Source: Winogradskyella forsetii (lineage in GTDB: Bacteria; Bacteroidota; Bacteroidia; Flavobacteriales; Flavobacteriaceae). Taken from it: DNA of 64,000 bases. Below, piece after piece: positions 8,865 through 16,628 of this stretch. A program made the translations under genes and the position numbers. Within the stretch, counting starts at the first letter, position 1. Each line of letters starts with the position of its first letter. The notes beneath the pieces are model-generated. The model was not told the origin of the DNA, made no database searches, and saw nothing but the letters and a program-made list of their open reading frames with translations. The DNA lies in the NCBI RefSeq assembly GCF_013394595.1, contig NZ_CP053348.1, positions 1,116,001-1,180,000 of the forward strand, given 5' to 3'.

Positions 8865-9002
8865 GTAGCTAACATTGTGTATAATTCATTGCTTGGTCAT
8901 TGCTTTCTTGGAAAATTCCTTCTGAATTTTCACTGGCAAGTTTTTGTTTACTAAATTAGTTGCTGAACCACGCAACTAATCATACACCAAACGTTGCCAA
9001 CA
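8865..9002 (+). repeat. Cassette site 6 (attC-like, short class)
   Basis: Left box GTAGCTAAC (8865-8873). Left spacer ATT. Outer stem arms GTGTATAATTCATTGC and GCAACTAATCATACAC, A/C at 7 and 12 plus one extra mismatch at 11. The inner hairpin GAAAATTC-CTTCT-GAATTTTC has a different sequence from sites 0 and 5 yet still pairs. Right spacer CAAAC, next box GTTGCCAACA (8993-9002). Confidence 0.85.
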
Positions 9003-9021
9003 ATAGAACTCACTCAAACGA

Positions 9022-9912
9022 ATGAAACACCATTTTGGAGATTTTTTAGACAGAACAGGTAACTATTGGACAATTATTCCGAATGTTGAAAGATATTCGT
9101 ATTCTGCAAACGAGGAAATAATAGACAAAGAAGAAGTCAGAATTTTAACGATTTCTAAAAATGATAATAATTGGACTCAAGTTTTCAATTGCCCAAATAT
9201 TGAGGAAATAACTTTACACGAACCGAGTAAAGAACAAGTTCAAAAAATAAGCGAACTAACTCAAATAACAAGATTGAGAATTACTCATCTGCGAACAAAA
9301 GACATAGAATTCATTGGAGAACTAATCAATTTAGAAGAGATTGTGCTTGAATATGTTTCTGGATTTTCTGACTTATCACCTTTGCGGAATTTAAAGAAAC
9401 TGAAATCACTTCACTTTGAGAATTTAAGAAAAGTTTCGAGTTTTGAAAATCTTAAAGGAATTGAAAGTTTAAAATATTTGCACATTGACGGAACACTTGA
9501 CTGGAATCAACCGATTGAAAATTTTGAATTTTTAGAAGGCTTGCCAAATCTTGAAGTGTTTTCTTTAGGTTTTATAATTAACAAAACAGAATTCCCTGCA
9601 TTTTTACCGATTTTAAAACTAAATAATTTAAAGAAAATAATAATTGGACGAGCAACTTTAAACACGAAAGAATATGCGTTTTTAGAAACAGCTTTGCCCA
9701 ATGCTGAATGTGGAACTAAAGGTGGGATTTGGGAGTTATGTTGGGAATACAACGAATATTTTGAATTTCTCGGCAAAAGAGCTGGAAGAGTAAAATGTAC
9801 AAACCCAAAAGCGAATGAAAAGTGCGAAGAGTTTATTAAAAAATACGAAGGAATAAAAAAAGAATCGGAACAAATAATAAAAACTACTGTTGGCAACAAC
9901 GTGTATAATTAA
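9022..9912 (+). CDS. Second type of leucine-rich-repeat cassette protein
   Basis: 296 residues, no signal peptide. LRRs from about residue 70 to 215 (for example LSPLRNLKKLKSLHFENLRK and LEGLPNLEVFSLGFI). The C-terminal part has GGIWELCWEYNEYFEFLGK and a CTNPKANEKCEEFIKKY helix, a module that often ends bacterial LRR proteins of this kind. It is unrelated at the sequence level to the 263-residue LRR cassettes except in general plan. The stop at 9910-9912 lies inside cassette site 7, so the last residues TTVGNNVYN are encoded by the site. Function unknown; protein binding is likely. Confidence 0.8.
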   Translation: MKHHFGDFLDRTGNYWTIIPNVERYSYSANEEIIDKEEVRILTISKNDNNWTQVFNCPNIEEITLHEPSKEQVQKISELTQITRLRITHLRTKDIEFIGELINLEEIVLEYVSGFSDLSPLRNLKKLKSLHFENLRKVSSFENLKGIESLKYLHIDGTLDWNQPIENFEFLEGLPNLEVFSLGFIINKTEFPAFLPILKLNNLKKIIIGRATLNTKEYAFLETALPNAECGTKGGIWELCWEYNEYFEFLGKRAGRVKCTNPKANEKCEEFIKKYEGIKKESEQIIKTTVGNNVYN

Positions 9913-10024
9913 TGGCTAGTTCAAGCCTACTTACGAAAATCCTCGCGGATTTTCTATTCGGTTTTTATTTGCTAAATTAGGTGCTTAAACACGCCACTAA
10001 TCATACACAAAACCGTTGCCATTA
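9888..10024 (+). repeat. Cassette site 7 (attC-like, short class)
   Basis: Left box TGTTGGCAAC (9888-9897), reverse complement of GTTGCCAACA at 8993. Outer stem arms GTGTATAATTAATGGC and GCCACTAATCATACAC: the change TTGC to TGGC is compensated by GCAA to GCCA, while A/C at positions 7 and 12 stays. Inner hairpin GAAAATCC-TCGC-GGATTTTC. Right spacer AAAACC, next box GTTGCCATTA (10015-10024). Confidence 0.87.
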
Positions 10025-10043
10025 ATTTGACAGAAATACCGAA

Positions 10044-10523
10044 ATGATTAAACTAATTTTTATATTTATTGTAATTCAGGTTCTTTTCTTGATTCCTTCT
10101 TACTTCTTATATAGAAAGTTTTTGACAAAAAAATTCCGAATCAAAAACATCAAATTGTATTCTATTCTAGCGACATTTTTAATGCCGATTTTTTTGACAA
10201 CTTTAATGATTGGAATTTGTTACGGAATAATTGACCCTGTTTTAAGGTCAAAGGAATTTAATTCAAAAGACTGGATTGAGAATGTGGATTCAAGATATAG
10301 AATGGTTAATGATTTAGAAAAGAATAAAAAACTCAATGGAAAAACAAAAAACGAGATAATTGAATTGTTAGGGAATGAATACACAACTGATTATTGGACT
10401 AAAAACACAATTTGTTATGTTGCACCTGACCCAGATAATTATGCAATGTTAGACCATTACGAATTTGTTATTTTCTTAAACGGAAAGAATAAAGTCGAAC
10501 GAGTTCAAAATATAAATAGATAA
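10044..10523 (+). CDS. Two-helix membrane protein, cassette cargo
   Basis: 159 residues. Transmembrane helices at about 3-22 and 43-66, followed by a soluble domain of 90 residues that contains LNGKTKNEIIELLGNEY, a pattern also found in SmpA/OmlA-like and related small domains (K-T-x-x-E-I-x-x-L-L-G), and a final strand pair (YEFVIFLNGKNKVERVQ). The soluble part probably faces the periplasm. Sole gene of its cassette; opening box GTTGCCATTA at 10015, closing box TAATGGCAAC at 10528. Function unknown. Confidence 0.7.
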   Translation: MIKLIFIFIVIQVLFLIPSYFLYRKFLTKKFRIKNIKLYSILATFLMPIFLTTLMIGICYGIIDPVLRSKEFNSKDWIENVDSRYRMVNDLEKNKKLNGKTKNEIIELLGNEYTTDYWTKNTICYVAPDPDNYAMLDHYEFVIFLNGKNKVERVQNINR

Positions 10524-10527
10524 AAAC

Positions 10528-10664
10528 TAATGGCAACACCGTATAAAATTAATGGCTAGTTCTCGCCTACTTACGAAAATCCTCGCGGATTTTCTATCTG
10601 GTTTTTATTTGCTAAATTAGGTGCTTAAACACGCCACTAATCTTATACAATCACGTTGTAAACA
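10528..10664 (+). repeat. Cassette site 8 (attC-like, short class)
   Basis: Left box TAATGGCAAC (10528-10537). Outer stem arms GTATAAAATTAATGGC and GCCACTAATCTTATAC; two independent compensated changes relative to site 3 (GTGTAT/ATACAC and TTGC/GCAA) with A/C kept at 7 and 12. Inner hairpin GAAAATCC-TCGC-GGATTTTC. Right spacer AATCAC, next box GTTGTAAACA (10655-10664). Confidence 0.87.
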
Positions 10665-10667
10665 ATT

Positions 10668-11459
10668 ATGAAAAACGCATTCGACAGAAATAAACTTTGT
10701 TACTTATACGATGTTGAAGGCAAAAATGACGAACAATTATGTTGTCAAGATATACCTGAGAATATTTCAGAAATTAAAAATCTTCACATCTCGACGTTGG
10801 CAATGGATTTTCCAGATTCTTTCTCTAAAAAGCAAAGAACTGAACTGGAAAACGACTGGATTGAATTACTACCCAAATTGGATAATATAACTACGTTGTC
10901 TATTAGACATAGAGTTAATCAAGAGTATTTTGAGGCAATTTGTAAGATGAAAAATCTCAAGACTCTATTTTTTTGGACATCAACAGTCGAAAACATAAAT
11001 TCAATTTCAAAACTAAAAGAATTATCATCTTTATCTCTTCAATCATTTAGTAGACTTAAAAATTTATCTGCTTTAAAATCATTAAAAAAATTAAGAAGAT
11101 TAACAATCGAAAATAGTTTTAAAGTTGAGAATTATGAAATCATCGGAGAGATGACTGAATTATCTGGACTTTGTCTTGGAGGAGATTTTAGCGCGCCAAA
11201 AAACCTAATGCTTGACAGTTTAGTTCCTCTTAAAAGACTTAAAGAATTGAAACATTTGGATATGTCTACTGCATCAATAAGAGATAAATCTTATGACGTG
11301 ATTTTGGAAATGGAAAAATTAGAAAGACTTGATGCACATTGGAGAATGACCGACAAAAAACGAACGGAATTGAAAGAAAAACATCCGAATCTGAAAGCTG
11401 GATTTTTTGTTGATTACGATTTTGTCAAAAACGAATTTTATGATGGAAAAGAATGGTGA
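10668..11459 (+). CDS. Leucine-rich-repeat cassette protein, copy 3 of 3
   Basis: 263 residues, same translation as the copies at 1367 and 6666. The unit runs from GTT at 10655 to GTT at 11660 (1005 bases). I see differences from copies 1 and 2 only in the site region (one extra A near 11573 and a few substitutions such as GCAAGCTACG for GCACGCTACG), none in the coding part, so the duplication is recent. Confidence 0.85.
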   Translation: MKNAFDRNKLCYLYDVEGKNDEQLCCQDIPENISEIKNLHISTLAMDFPDSFSKKQRTELENDWIELLPKLDNITTLSIRHRVNQEYFEAICKMKNLKTLFFWTSTVENINSISKLKELSSLSLQSFSRLKNLSALKSLKKLRRLTIENSFKVENYEIIGEMTELSGLCLGGDFSAPKNLMLDSLVPLKRLKELKHLDMSTASIRDKSYDVILEMEKLERLDAHWRMTDKKRTELKEKHPNLKAGFFVDYDFVKNEFYDGKEW

Positions 11460-11466
11460 AAATAAC

Positions 11467-11669
11467 TGTTTACAACAACGTATATAGCTCATAGCTAGTT
11501 AGTTGATTAATCGAAGTTAAGGTATATTTGCTAGTCCGCCAAATTTTTTAATTTGGCTTATTGAGCAAAAAAAGATAATAAGAAAAATTAAAAAATTCGG
11601 CTCGTGCTTAATCCGAAAATAATTTTATAATTTGCAAGCTACGAGCCATATACAGAGACGTTGTGTGTC
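11467..11669 (+). repeat. Cassette site 9 (attC-like, long class)
   Basis: Left box TGTTTACAAC (11467-11476), outer stem GTATATAGCTCATAGC / GCTACGAGCCATATAC with A/C at 7 and 12, right spacer AGAGAC rather than AAGAAC of sites 2 and 4. Next box GTTGTGTGTC (11660-11669) opens the cassette later broken by an IS3 element. Confidence 0.85.
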
Positions 11670-11775
11670 ATTTGACAAACGCACTAAAAAGTCCTTTAAC
11701 TAAATGAAAAGCATAGTTCACGCATTTAGAATTTTGAATTAGACAACTGTCAATTAGTTTTGACAAAAAACGATA

Positions 11776-12501
11776 ATGAATAACCAATTAATATACATAA
11801 TAACTTTTTTAATTTTCCAAACTGGAATCAGCCAAAATAAGTTGGATTATATTAAGAAATCAGAAGAGCCAATTGACTTTTGTGGGAAACTAAAAAAAGT
11901 CAAACCCCTTGAGGGAACTCTTGTTAAAATTTGGCATAATGGCGGAATCTATAAAACATTGAATGAGACGAATAATATTAAATGGCCCAATAAGGAAATT
12001 AAAACAAAATCTGGAAAAAAATATTGGAAAGAATTTGAACCGAAAATTGGAGATATTGGCGAAATAGTATTCATTGCAAAGTCGAAATACAAGGAGATAA
12101 TCTATATTCTAAAAATTAATGATTATTACGTTCCAATAGATTGTTCTTATATAGTGAGTACAGAAAGTTTAGATGTAAATGAGGCTCATCAAAAAAGATG
12201 GGATGAGATATATGCTTACGGAGACGGAGATTGTAATTTTAAAAAGTTTGGAATAAATAAAATTTGGAATCGAGCGGGAATTGCAGAAATCGATAAAATA
12301 TCAGAATCTTTCGCTTGTGATTTAAGAACAAAAGGAATTGATACTTTAATGTTAGTCAAAAGAATTTCGGACAATGGTTCCTCACCTTACGAAAAGGAAT
12401 ACGTTTTATGGAAAGAAAATGAACAAGGGTATTTAAAAGTTTTTCAGAATAACGAGAAACACAAACTGGACTACCTAATAAAAATGGGACTAATTTTTTA
12501 G
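11776..12501 (+). pseudogene. Secreted protein gene, 3' end overwritten by IS3 element
   Basis: The frame codes 241 residues: signal peptide 1-19 (IITFLIFQTGISQ), then KLDYIKKSEEPIDFCGKLKKV and a soluble domain with WHNGGIYKTL and FEPKIGDIGEIVFIAKS. The last six codons (KMGLIF, stop 12499-12501) are encoded by the terminal repeat of an IS3 element that begins at about 12485, so the natural C-terminus is lost. A second open fragment of the same cassette resumes at 13706. The family is not recognised. The truncated product may still be secreted. Confidence 0.65.
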
Positions 12502-13343
12502 GCCGCATTGTTAATAATTCGTTTTAATTTAAGTTCCATTTCAAGTGGTGTTAAGTAATCTAGGCTTGAATGAATTCTTTTAGTATTATACCAAGTAATG
12601 TACTGGCTTATTTTGTCAAATAACTGCAAGTATGACGTAAACTTAAACCGATATAGCCATTCGTGCTTAATGGTCTTAAAAAAGCTTTCTGCTACTGCAT
12701 TATCCCAACAGTTCCCTTTTCTACTCATGGATTGTGTTATATTGCTATTGAAAGAAAAAATACTTGTCATTGTATTGGCTGCATACTGAACGCCTCTATC
12801 GGAATGAAATATGAAATTATTTGAAATAGTTCGATTTCTTCTGGCATGAATCCAAGCTTTTAACACCGTATTCTGTACAGTCATATCTTCGCTTAACGCC
12901 CATCCTACAACCTTTCTGTCTGCTAAATCTATAATAGTTGTTAGATAATTCCAGTTGTCATTTACTCTAATGTAAGTGATGTCAGACACCCATTTTTCTC
13001 CTATTGTTGAACTTGAAAATTCTCTATCTAGCTCATTTTTAGCCAATGGAAAGTTATGCTTGGAATCTGTTGTATTTACAAACTTTCTTTTTAAAACACT
13101 TTTTAACCCCATTTCTTTCATCAATATTGCAATATAGGAACGGCAATAATTCAAGTTTTCTCGTTCTAACATTTTCTGTATTCTACAGCTTCCATAAATC
13201 TCTTTACTATCTTCAAAAATAGCTCTAATCCTTTCCTTTAGTAATATTACAGAGTCTTTAGTCCTTACTAAATCCCTATTCTTACGCCAATTGTAATATG
13301 CGTTTTTACTGACATGCATACATTTACACATCTTCTCAACCAC
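12498..13343 (-). CDS. IS3-family transposase OrfB (DDE integrase core)
   Basis: 281 residues: N-terminal HTH_21-like part (NAYYNWRKNRD, YGSCRIQKML), then the rve integrase core with WVSDITYIR (first D), FHSDRGVQY (second D) and NAVAESFFKTIKHE (E), and the closing YNTKRIHSSLDYLTPLEME. All catalytic residues are present. It is normally made as an OrfAB fusion by -1 frameshifting; a run AAAAAAG in the 3' part of orfA is a suitable slip site, and the upstream frame (KYQFILSNESDFVVEKMCKC) is open into the overlap. Confidence 0.93.
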   Translation of the reverse strand: MVEKMCKCMHVSKNAYYNWRKNRDLVRTKDSVILLKERIRAIFEDSKEIYGSCRIQKMLERENLNYCRSYIAILMKEMGLKSVLKRKFVNTTDSKHNFPLAKNELDREFSSSTIGEKWVSDITYIRVNDNWNYLTTIIDLADRKVVGWALSEDMTVQNTVLKAWIHARRNRTISNNFIFHSDRGVQYAANTMTSIFSFNSNITQSMSRKGNCWDNAVAESFFKTIKHEWLYRFKFTSYLQLFDKISQYITWYNTKRIHSSLDYLTPLEMELKLKRIINNAA

Positions 13344-13378
13344 AAAATCTGATTCATTTGATAAAATGAATTGATATT

Positions 13379-13660
13379 TTAGTGGTCGCTCTTGGAAAAG
13401 ATGCTTACTGCCTTTTTTAAGATATCACGCTCCATTTTTACATCTCGTAATTCTTTACGTAACGATTTAAGTTCTTGCTCTTCCATAGTAAGTTCTCTTT
13501 TCTTGGAAAAGTCTCCAGATTTAGCCTCGTAATCCTTTTTCCAGCGACTTATAAGGCTGGTAGCAACACCATAATCCTCACTTATTTGTTTTGCTTTCAT
13601 TCCTGATTGCAATAGTTCTACTATTGTAACCTTTAATTCATTGTCATATCTTTTTGCCAT
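13379..13660 (-). CDS. IS3-family transposase OrfA (helix-turn-helix)
   Basis: 93 residues with the transposase-8 HTH (KVTIVELLQSGMKAKQIS, GVATSLISRWKKDYE) and a leucine-zipper-like helix LKSLRKELRDVKMERDILKKA that typically dimerises with OrfB. It lies upstream of orfB on the same strand within the element and supplies the DNA-end binding part of the OrfAB fusion. Confidence 0.92.
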   Translation of the reverse strand: MAKRYDNELKVTIVELLQSGMKAKQISEDYGVATSLISRWKKDYEAKSGDFSKKRELTMEEQELKSLRKELRDVKMERDILKKAVSIFSKSDH

Positions 13661-13705
13661 AATTCAAATATATAATTTATGACCGTAAAAATTCGTCCCA
13701 GCTAA

Positions 13706-13963
13706 ACTAGACATTCCAAACCGACTCAAACCGAACCTGAAAAATTTGACTGGGATGATTTAATTAACTTCTATGAATTAAACAATGTTTCATCTGAGAC
13801 GAAAACACCGGAATCAATAATTAGTCATTTTACAAACTTAATAGTTCAATTTTACAATGGTTCTGACTTTTACGCTTTTGGAATGCAATTGGTTTGCAAA
13901 GAGGAAGATGAAAAATTAACGAATGTCCAATTCATTAGACGAATTGACAATAAACTGAGATAA
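13706..13963 (+). pseudogene. C-terminal fragment of the cassette gene cut by IS3
   Basis: An open frame without a start runs from just after the right end of the IS3 element to TAA at 13961-13963, coding about 85 residues (FDWDDLINFYELNN, YAFGMQLVCKEEDEKL, ending RIDNKLR). The stop is followed after 5 bases by the closing box GCCACACAAC of the same cassette. It may be the tail of the 11776 gene or of a second gene of that cassette; the missing target duplication prevents a firm choice. Confidence 0.5.
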
Positions 13964-13968
13964 AAAAC

Positions 13969-14103
13969 GCCACACAACAATGGCTATAAGTAATTGCTGG
14001 TTCTCGCCTACTTCTGAAAATCCTCGCGGATTTTCAGTTTGGTGTGTACTTGCAAAGTTAAGTACTAACCCACGCAACTACTCATAGCCGAGACGTTACC
14101 ATC
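13969..14103 (+). repeat. Cassette site 10 (attC-like, short class)
   Basis: Left box GCCACACAAC (13969-13978) matches the reverse complement of GTTGTGTGTC at 11660 at 9 of 10 positions, which ties both sides of the IS3 insertion to one cassette. Outer stem arms GGCTATAAGTAATTGC and GCAACTACTCATAGCC differ strongly from other sites (GGCTAT/ATAGCC, AGTA/TACT) but pair, again with A/C at 7 and 12. Inner hairpin TGAAAATCC-TCGC-GGATTTTCA. Right spacer GAGAC, next box GTTACCATC (14095-14103). Confidence 0.88.
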
Positions 14104-14115
14104 AAGCTGAAAAAA

Positions 14116-15126
14116 ATGACGCAATACAAATATAATGATTGGATTTACCAACTAAAGGATGGGAATTTTGATATTGAATGGCCAGAAAATATCAAATTGC
14201 CCGAAACAGTTTATAAATATTATCCCAATACTGAATATAGTTTTGATGCGGTTTTAAAACAGTATTTATTCTGTAGCCATCCATATCATCTAAATGACTC
14301 TATAGATAGTACAAGTTTGTTATGGGATTTTTCAAATTTGACAGAAGGGGTTTATAACAAATTCTACGCTCAATACGGATTAGACCAAGTTTACGAAGTT
14401 AATTACCAAAAAGAGAAGAAGAACGGATTTGTTAACATTAAGGCAAGATTTTTTGAACTAGTATCTAAAAACGCTGGTATCATATCTTTGACAACTGAAC
14501 CTTTACAAACGTTAATGTGGGCACACTATGCAAGTGAAAGCGGTTTTATGGTAGAATTAGATTGGCAAGAGATTAAAAATAATCTTAAAAAGCTAAATCC
14601 AAAACTGAATAATTATGCCTTTTTTCCAATTCAGTATGTAGATAATCTTGAAAGTGTTGACTTTTTTGGAAAGGACTTTAATTCGCCTGACCTACCCTAT
14701 ATTTACTCTACAGGTGTTAAACGAAAAGATTGGGACTACGAAAACGAATGGCGATTAATTCCTTTCTCAATGGACTATGGAATACCAAACTCACTTTTGG
14801 GACCATACGATGATTTATTATGCAAAAATGAAAGAAAATTATATTACCCTAAAAGTACAATCAAATCAATTGCGTTAGGGAAAAGGTTTTTCAATGGTAA
14901 AAATTTAGAAAAAGTCATTGATGATAGAACTTATATGTTGAAGAAATCAAAAGATTTAGATTTTATTCTATTCTTGATGGAAAACTTTAATGATAGAATT
15001 TATTTCTGTGGCGAATATGAAAACAGCAAAGTATTTAAGAGAAGTGCAGAAAAGATACATTTTGAACAAATCGACGAACAAACAATTCGTATCGTTAGAG
15101 AAGACGAAGGATTTTATCAAAAGTAG
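14116..15126 (+). CDS. DUF2971 family protein
   Basis: 336 residues, cytoplasmic. The DUF2971 hallmarks are visible: VYKYYPNTEYSFDAVLKQYLFCSHPYHLND near the N-terminus, LQTLMWAHYASESGFMVELDW at about 135-155, and KRKDWDYENEWRLIPFS at about 200-216. DUF2971 proteins are scattered in genomic islands and sometimes lie beside abortive-infection or toxin genes, but their biochemical role is not established. Sole gene of its cassette (GTTACCATC at 14095, GATGGTAAC at 15139). Confidence 0.85.
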   Translation: MTQYKYNDWIYQLKDGNFDIEWPENIKLPETVYKYYPNTEYSFDAVLKQYLFCSHPYHLNDSIDSTSLLWDFSNLTEGVYNKFYAQYGLDQVYEVNYQKEKKNGFVNIKARFFELVSKNAGIISLTTEPLQTLMWAHYASESGFMVELDWQEIKNNLKKLNPKLNNYAFFPIQYVDNLESVDFFGKDFNSPDLPYIYSTGVKRKDWDYENEWRLIPFSMDYGIPNSLLGPYDDLLCKNERKLYYPKSTIKSIALGKRFFNGKNLEKVIDDRTYMLKKSKDLDFILFLMENFNDRIYFCGEYENSKVFKRSAEKIHFEQIDEQTIRIVREDEGFYQK

Positions 15127-15289
15127 AGCGGAAAGCCAGATGGTAACAAAGAACTGAGTTAAAATCCAAGTTTAATTTCATTTAATTTTTGCCAATAGTG
15201 TTGCTTGGCATTATTGAAGTGGAATAAATCTTTCATGGATTTATTTCCAATTCAACAAGCTATTATTAGTATCACAAGTTGATATTTTT

Positions 15290-16264
15290 TTAAATTAATC
15301 TCTTTCTTACCGAAACATAGTCTGGGTTATATTCCACACCAGATCTCACGATTGCAAATGCTTGGTGAATCAATTTGTTGCACACGGCCATTAATGCCAG
15401 CTTGCTGCTCTTGCCCTTACTTACAATTCTGTCATGGATTGCCTTACAGGATCTATTGTGTTTATAGGCGGACATAGAGCACATGAACATTAGGTTCCTC
15501 AGGTTTCTGTTGCCCATCTTACTTATCCTGCTGCGCCCTCTAACACTACTTCCAGAACGTTTTATCATAGGTGTGGTCCCTAAGTAACTGCACAATTGAG
15601 ACGCATTGCTGAACTTACGGAACGAGTCCGTAGCAACAATCAAGAACACAGCGGTTTTGTCCCCTATCCCAGGAATACTTTTCAATAGGGTAAGCTCTCG
15701 CTGAGATGATTGCTTAACGAGCAACAGTAGTCTTTTCTCGATCTTGACTAGTTCTCTGTCAATATGTTTTTTGTCCAACAGTAATGACCGTACGACTAAT
15801 TTTGAGGGTACATCTAAAACCCGCTCACCGTGTAATTTGTTCTTAGTGCTAGTTCTCCTCTTAAGATAACTGGACTTTAAACTTAGTAACTGTCTGCATT
15901 CGGATTGGACAGCACTAATTTGGTTATACAAGGGAACTTTATTGTAGATTCCGTAATCACAAATAGACTGAGCGTCACTCTTGTCCGTTTTTACCCGTGA
16001 TAGTTTCATCTCAATAAAACGTTTTACCGAAAGTGGGTTTACTACGGAAACCGCTATTTCATTCTTGCAAAGAAACTGTGAAAGCCTGTAGTGATAGTAG
16101 CCAGTGGCTTCCATGACCACCAAACTATCATCTGGCAAAAGCTTCAAAAATGATCTAAAGCCATTGGGTGAATTACTAAATTGGTGGGGACCGCACTTAC
16201 TGCCTTGGACATCAAATACAGCCTTACTAATGTCGACTCCGAAAGTTTCTTTATATTTATTCAT
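15290..16264 (-). CDS. IS110-family transposase (DEDD), copy 1
   Basis: 324 residues. RuvC-like DEDD domain at the N-terminus: FGVDISKAVFD (first D), VVMEATGYYHY (E), VKTDKSDAQSI (two D). The C-terminal Transposase_20 domain has LLKSIPGIGDKTA, LGTTPMIKRSGSS and LRNLMFMCSMSAYKHN, where the conserved serine acts as nucleophile in this family. It is complete and probably active. It differs from copy 2 at two residues (NEIAVS versus NKIAVS, SRVKTD versus SRIKTD). Confidence 0.95.
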   Translation of the reverse strand: MNKYKETFGVDISKAVFDVQGSKCGPHQFSNSPNGFRSFLKLLPDDSLVVMEATGYYHYRLSQFLCKNEIAVSVVNPLSVKRFIEMKLSRVKTDKSDAQSICDYGIYNKVPLYNQISAVQSECRQLLSLKSSYLKRRTSTKNKLHGERVLDVPSKLVVRSLLLDKKHIDRELVKIEKRLLLLVKQSSQRELTLLKSIPGIGDKTAVFLIVATDSFRKFSNASQLCSYLGTTPMIKRSGSSVRGRSRISKMGNRNLRNLMFMCSMSAYKHNRSCKAIHDRIVSKGKSSKLALMAVCNKLIHQAFAIVRSGVEYNPDYVSVRKRLI

Positions 16265-16352
16265 AATAATTGGATTGTGAAAGAACGATCATCAATGGCA
16301 CAACATCTTGAAAACGAGGTCTAGGCCTCACAGAACTGAACGTGCTATAGAT

Positions 16353-16430
16353 GAAAAAGAGAGGGGGTTGACTTTGTTGACGAGGTTCGGTCCTCACTGT
16401 ATATAATAACCTTGATCCTCTCTCTGTTTC
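16353..16430 (-). ncRNA. Candidate IS110 bridge RNA region, copy 1
   Basis: The region upstream of the transposase gene contains an outer stem formed by AAGAGAGG and CCTCTCTCTG, with nested hairpins such as GAGG-TTCG-GTCCTC. A related remnant at 21182-21266 keeps the outer stem while the interior differs. IS110 elements are known to express a bridge RNA from this end, whose loops pair with donor and target. Here 16399-16407 reads GTATATAAT, the same nine bases as the target at 16483-16491. The strand and limits of the RNA are inferred. Confidence 0.55.
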
Positions 16431-16628
16431 TTTCTGGTTCATATTTAAAGTTAACTGTTTTAAGAGAAATCAAACTTAAGACGTATATAATTCATTGCTA
16501 GTTCTGTGTGTACTCGGAAAATCCTAACAGATTTCCCTCTGGTTCGTTTTCTTTTACTAATTTAGAGCCAGCCAACGCAACGAAATCATATACAGAGACG
16601 TTATGTGCAAGCTGAAAAAAACAATCGA

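Larger units (their letters stand above)
12485..13700 (-). mobile_element. IS3-family insertion sequence
   Basis: 1216 bases with terminal inverted repeats TGGGACTAATTTTTTAGG (12485) and, on the other strand from 13700, TGGGACGAATTTTTACGG. It carries orfA and orfB on the minus strand. Ends begin with TG, as usual in this family. I see no target-site duplication: left flank ...CTAATAAAAA, right flank GCTAAACTAG; this suggests a deletion or recombination after insertion. It lies within the cassette opened at 11660 and closed at 13969. Confidence 0.88.
15148..16480 (-). mobile_element. IS110-family element, copy 1, inserted in a cassette site
   Basis: About 1333 bases, delimited by comparison with copy 2 (17474-18806): both begin after TAAC with AAAGAACTGAG and end with AAACTTAAG. 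It has no terminal inverted repeats or long target duplication, as usual for IS110. It holds one transposase gene on the minus strand, a 140-base 3' non-coding end (15148-15289) and a 216-base structured region upstream of the gene (16265-16480). The boundaries are uncertain by 1-3 bases. Confidence 0.9.
15139..16608 (+). repeat. Cassette site 11, split by an IS110 insertion
   Basis: Left box GATGGTAAC (15139-15147) is followed at once by the IS110 element (15148-16480). The rest of the site resumes at 16481: stem arm GTATATAATTCATTGC (16483-16498), inner hairpin near GGAAAATC/GATTTCCC, opposite arm ending ATATAC with one extra base, spacer AGAGAC and box GTTATGTGC (16600-16608). Without the IS the site would be about 135 bases. 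The insertion point is the 3-base spacer between the box and the outer stem. Confidence 0.83.
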
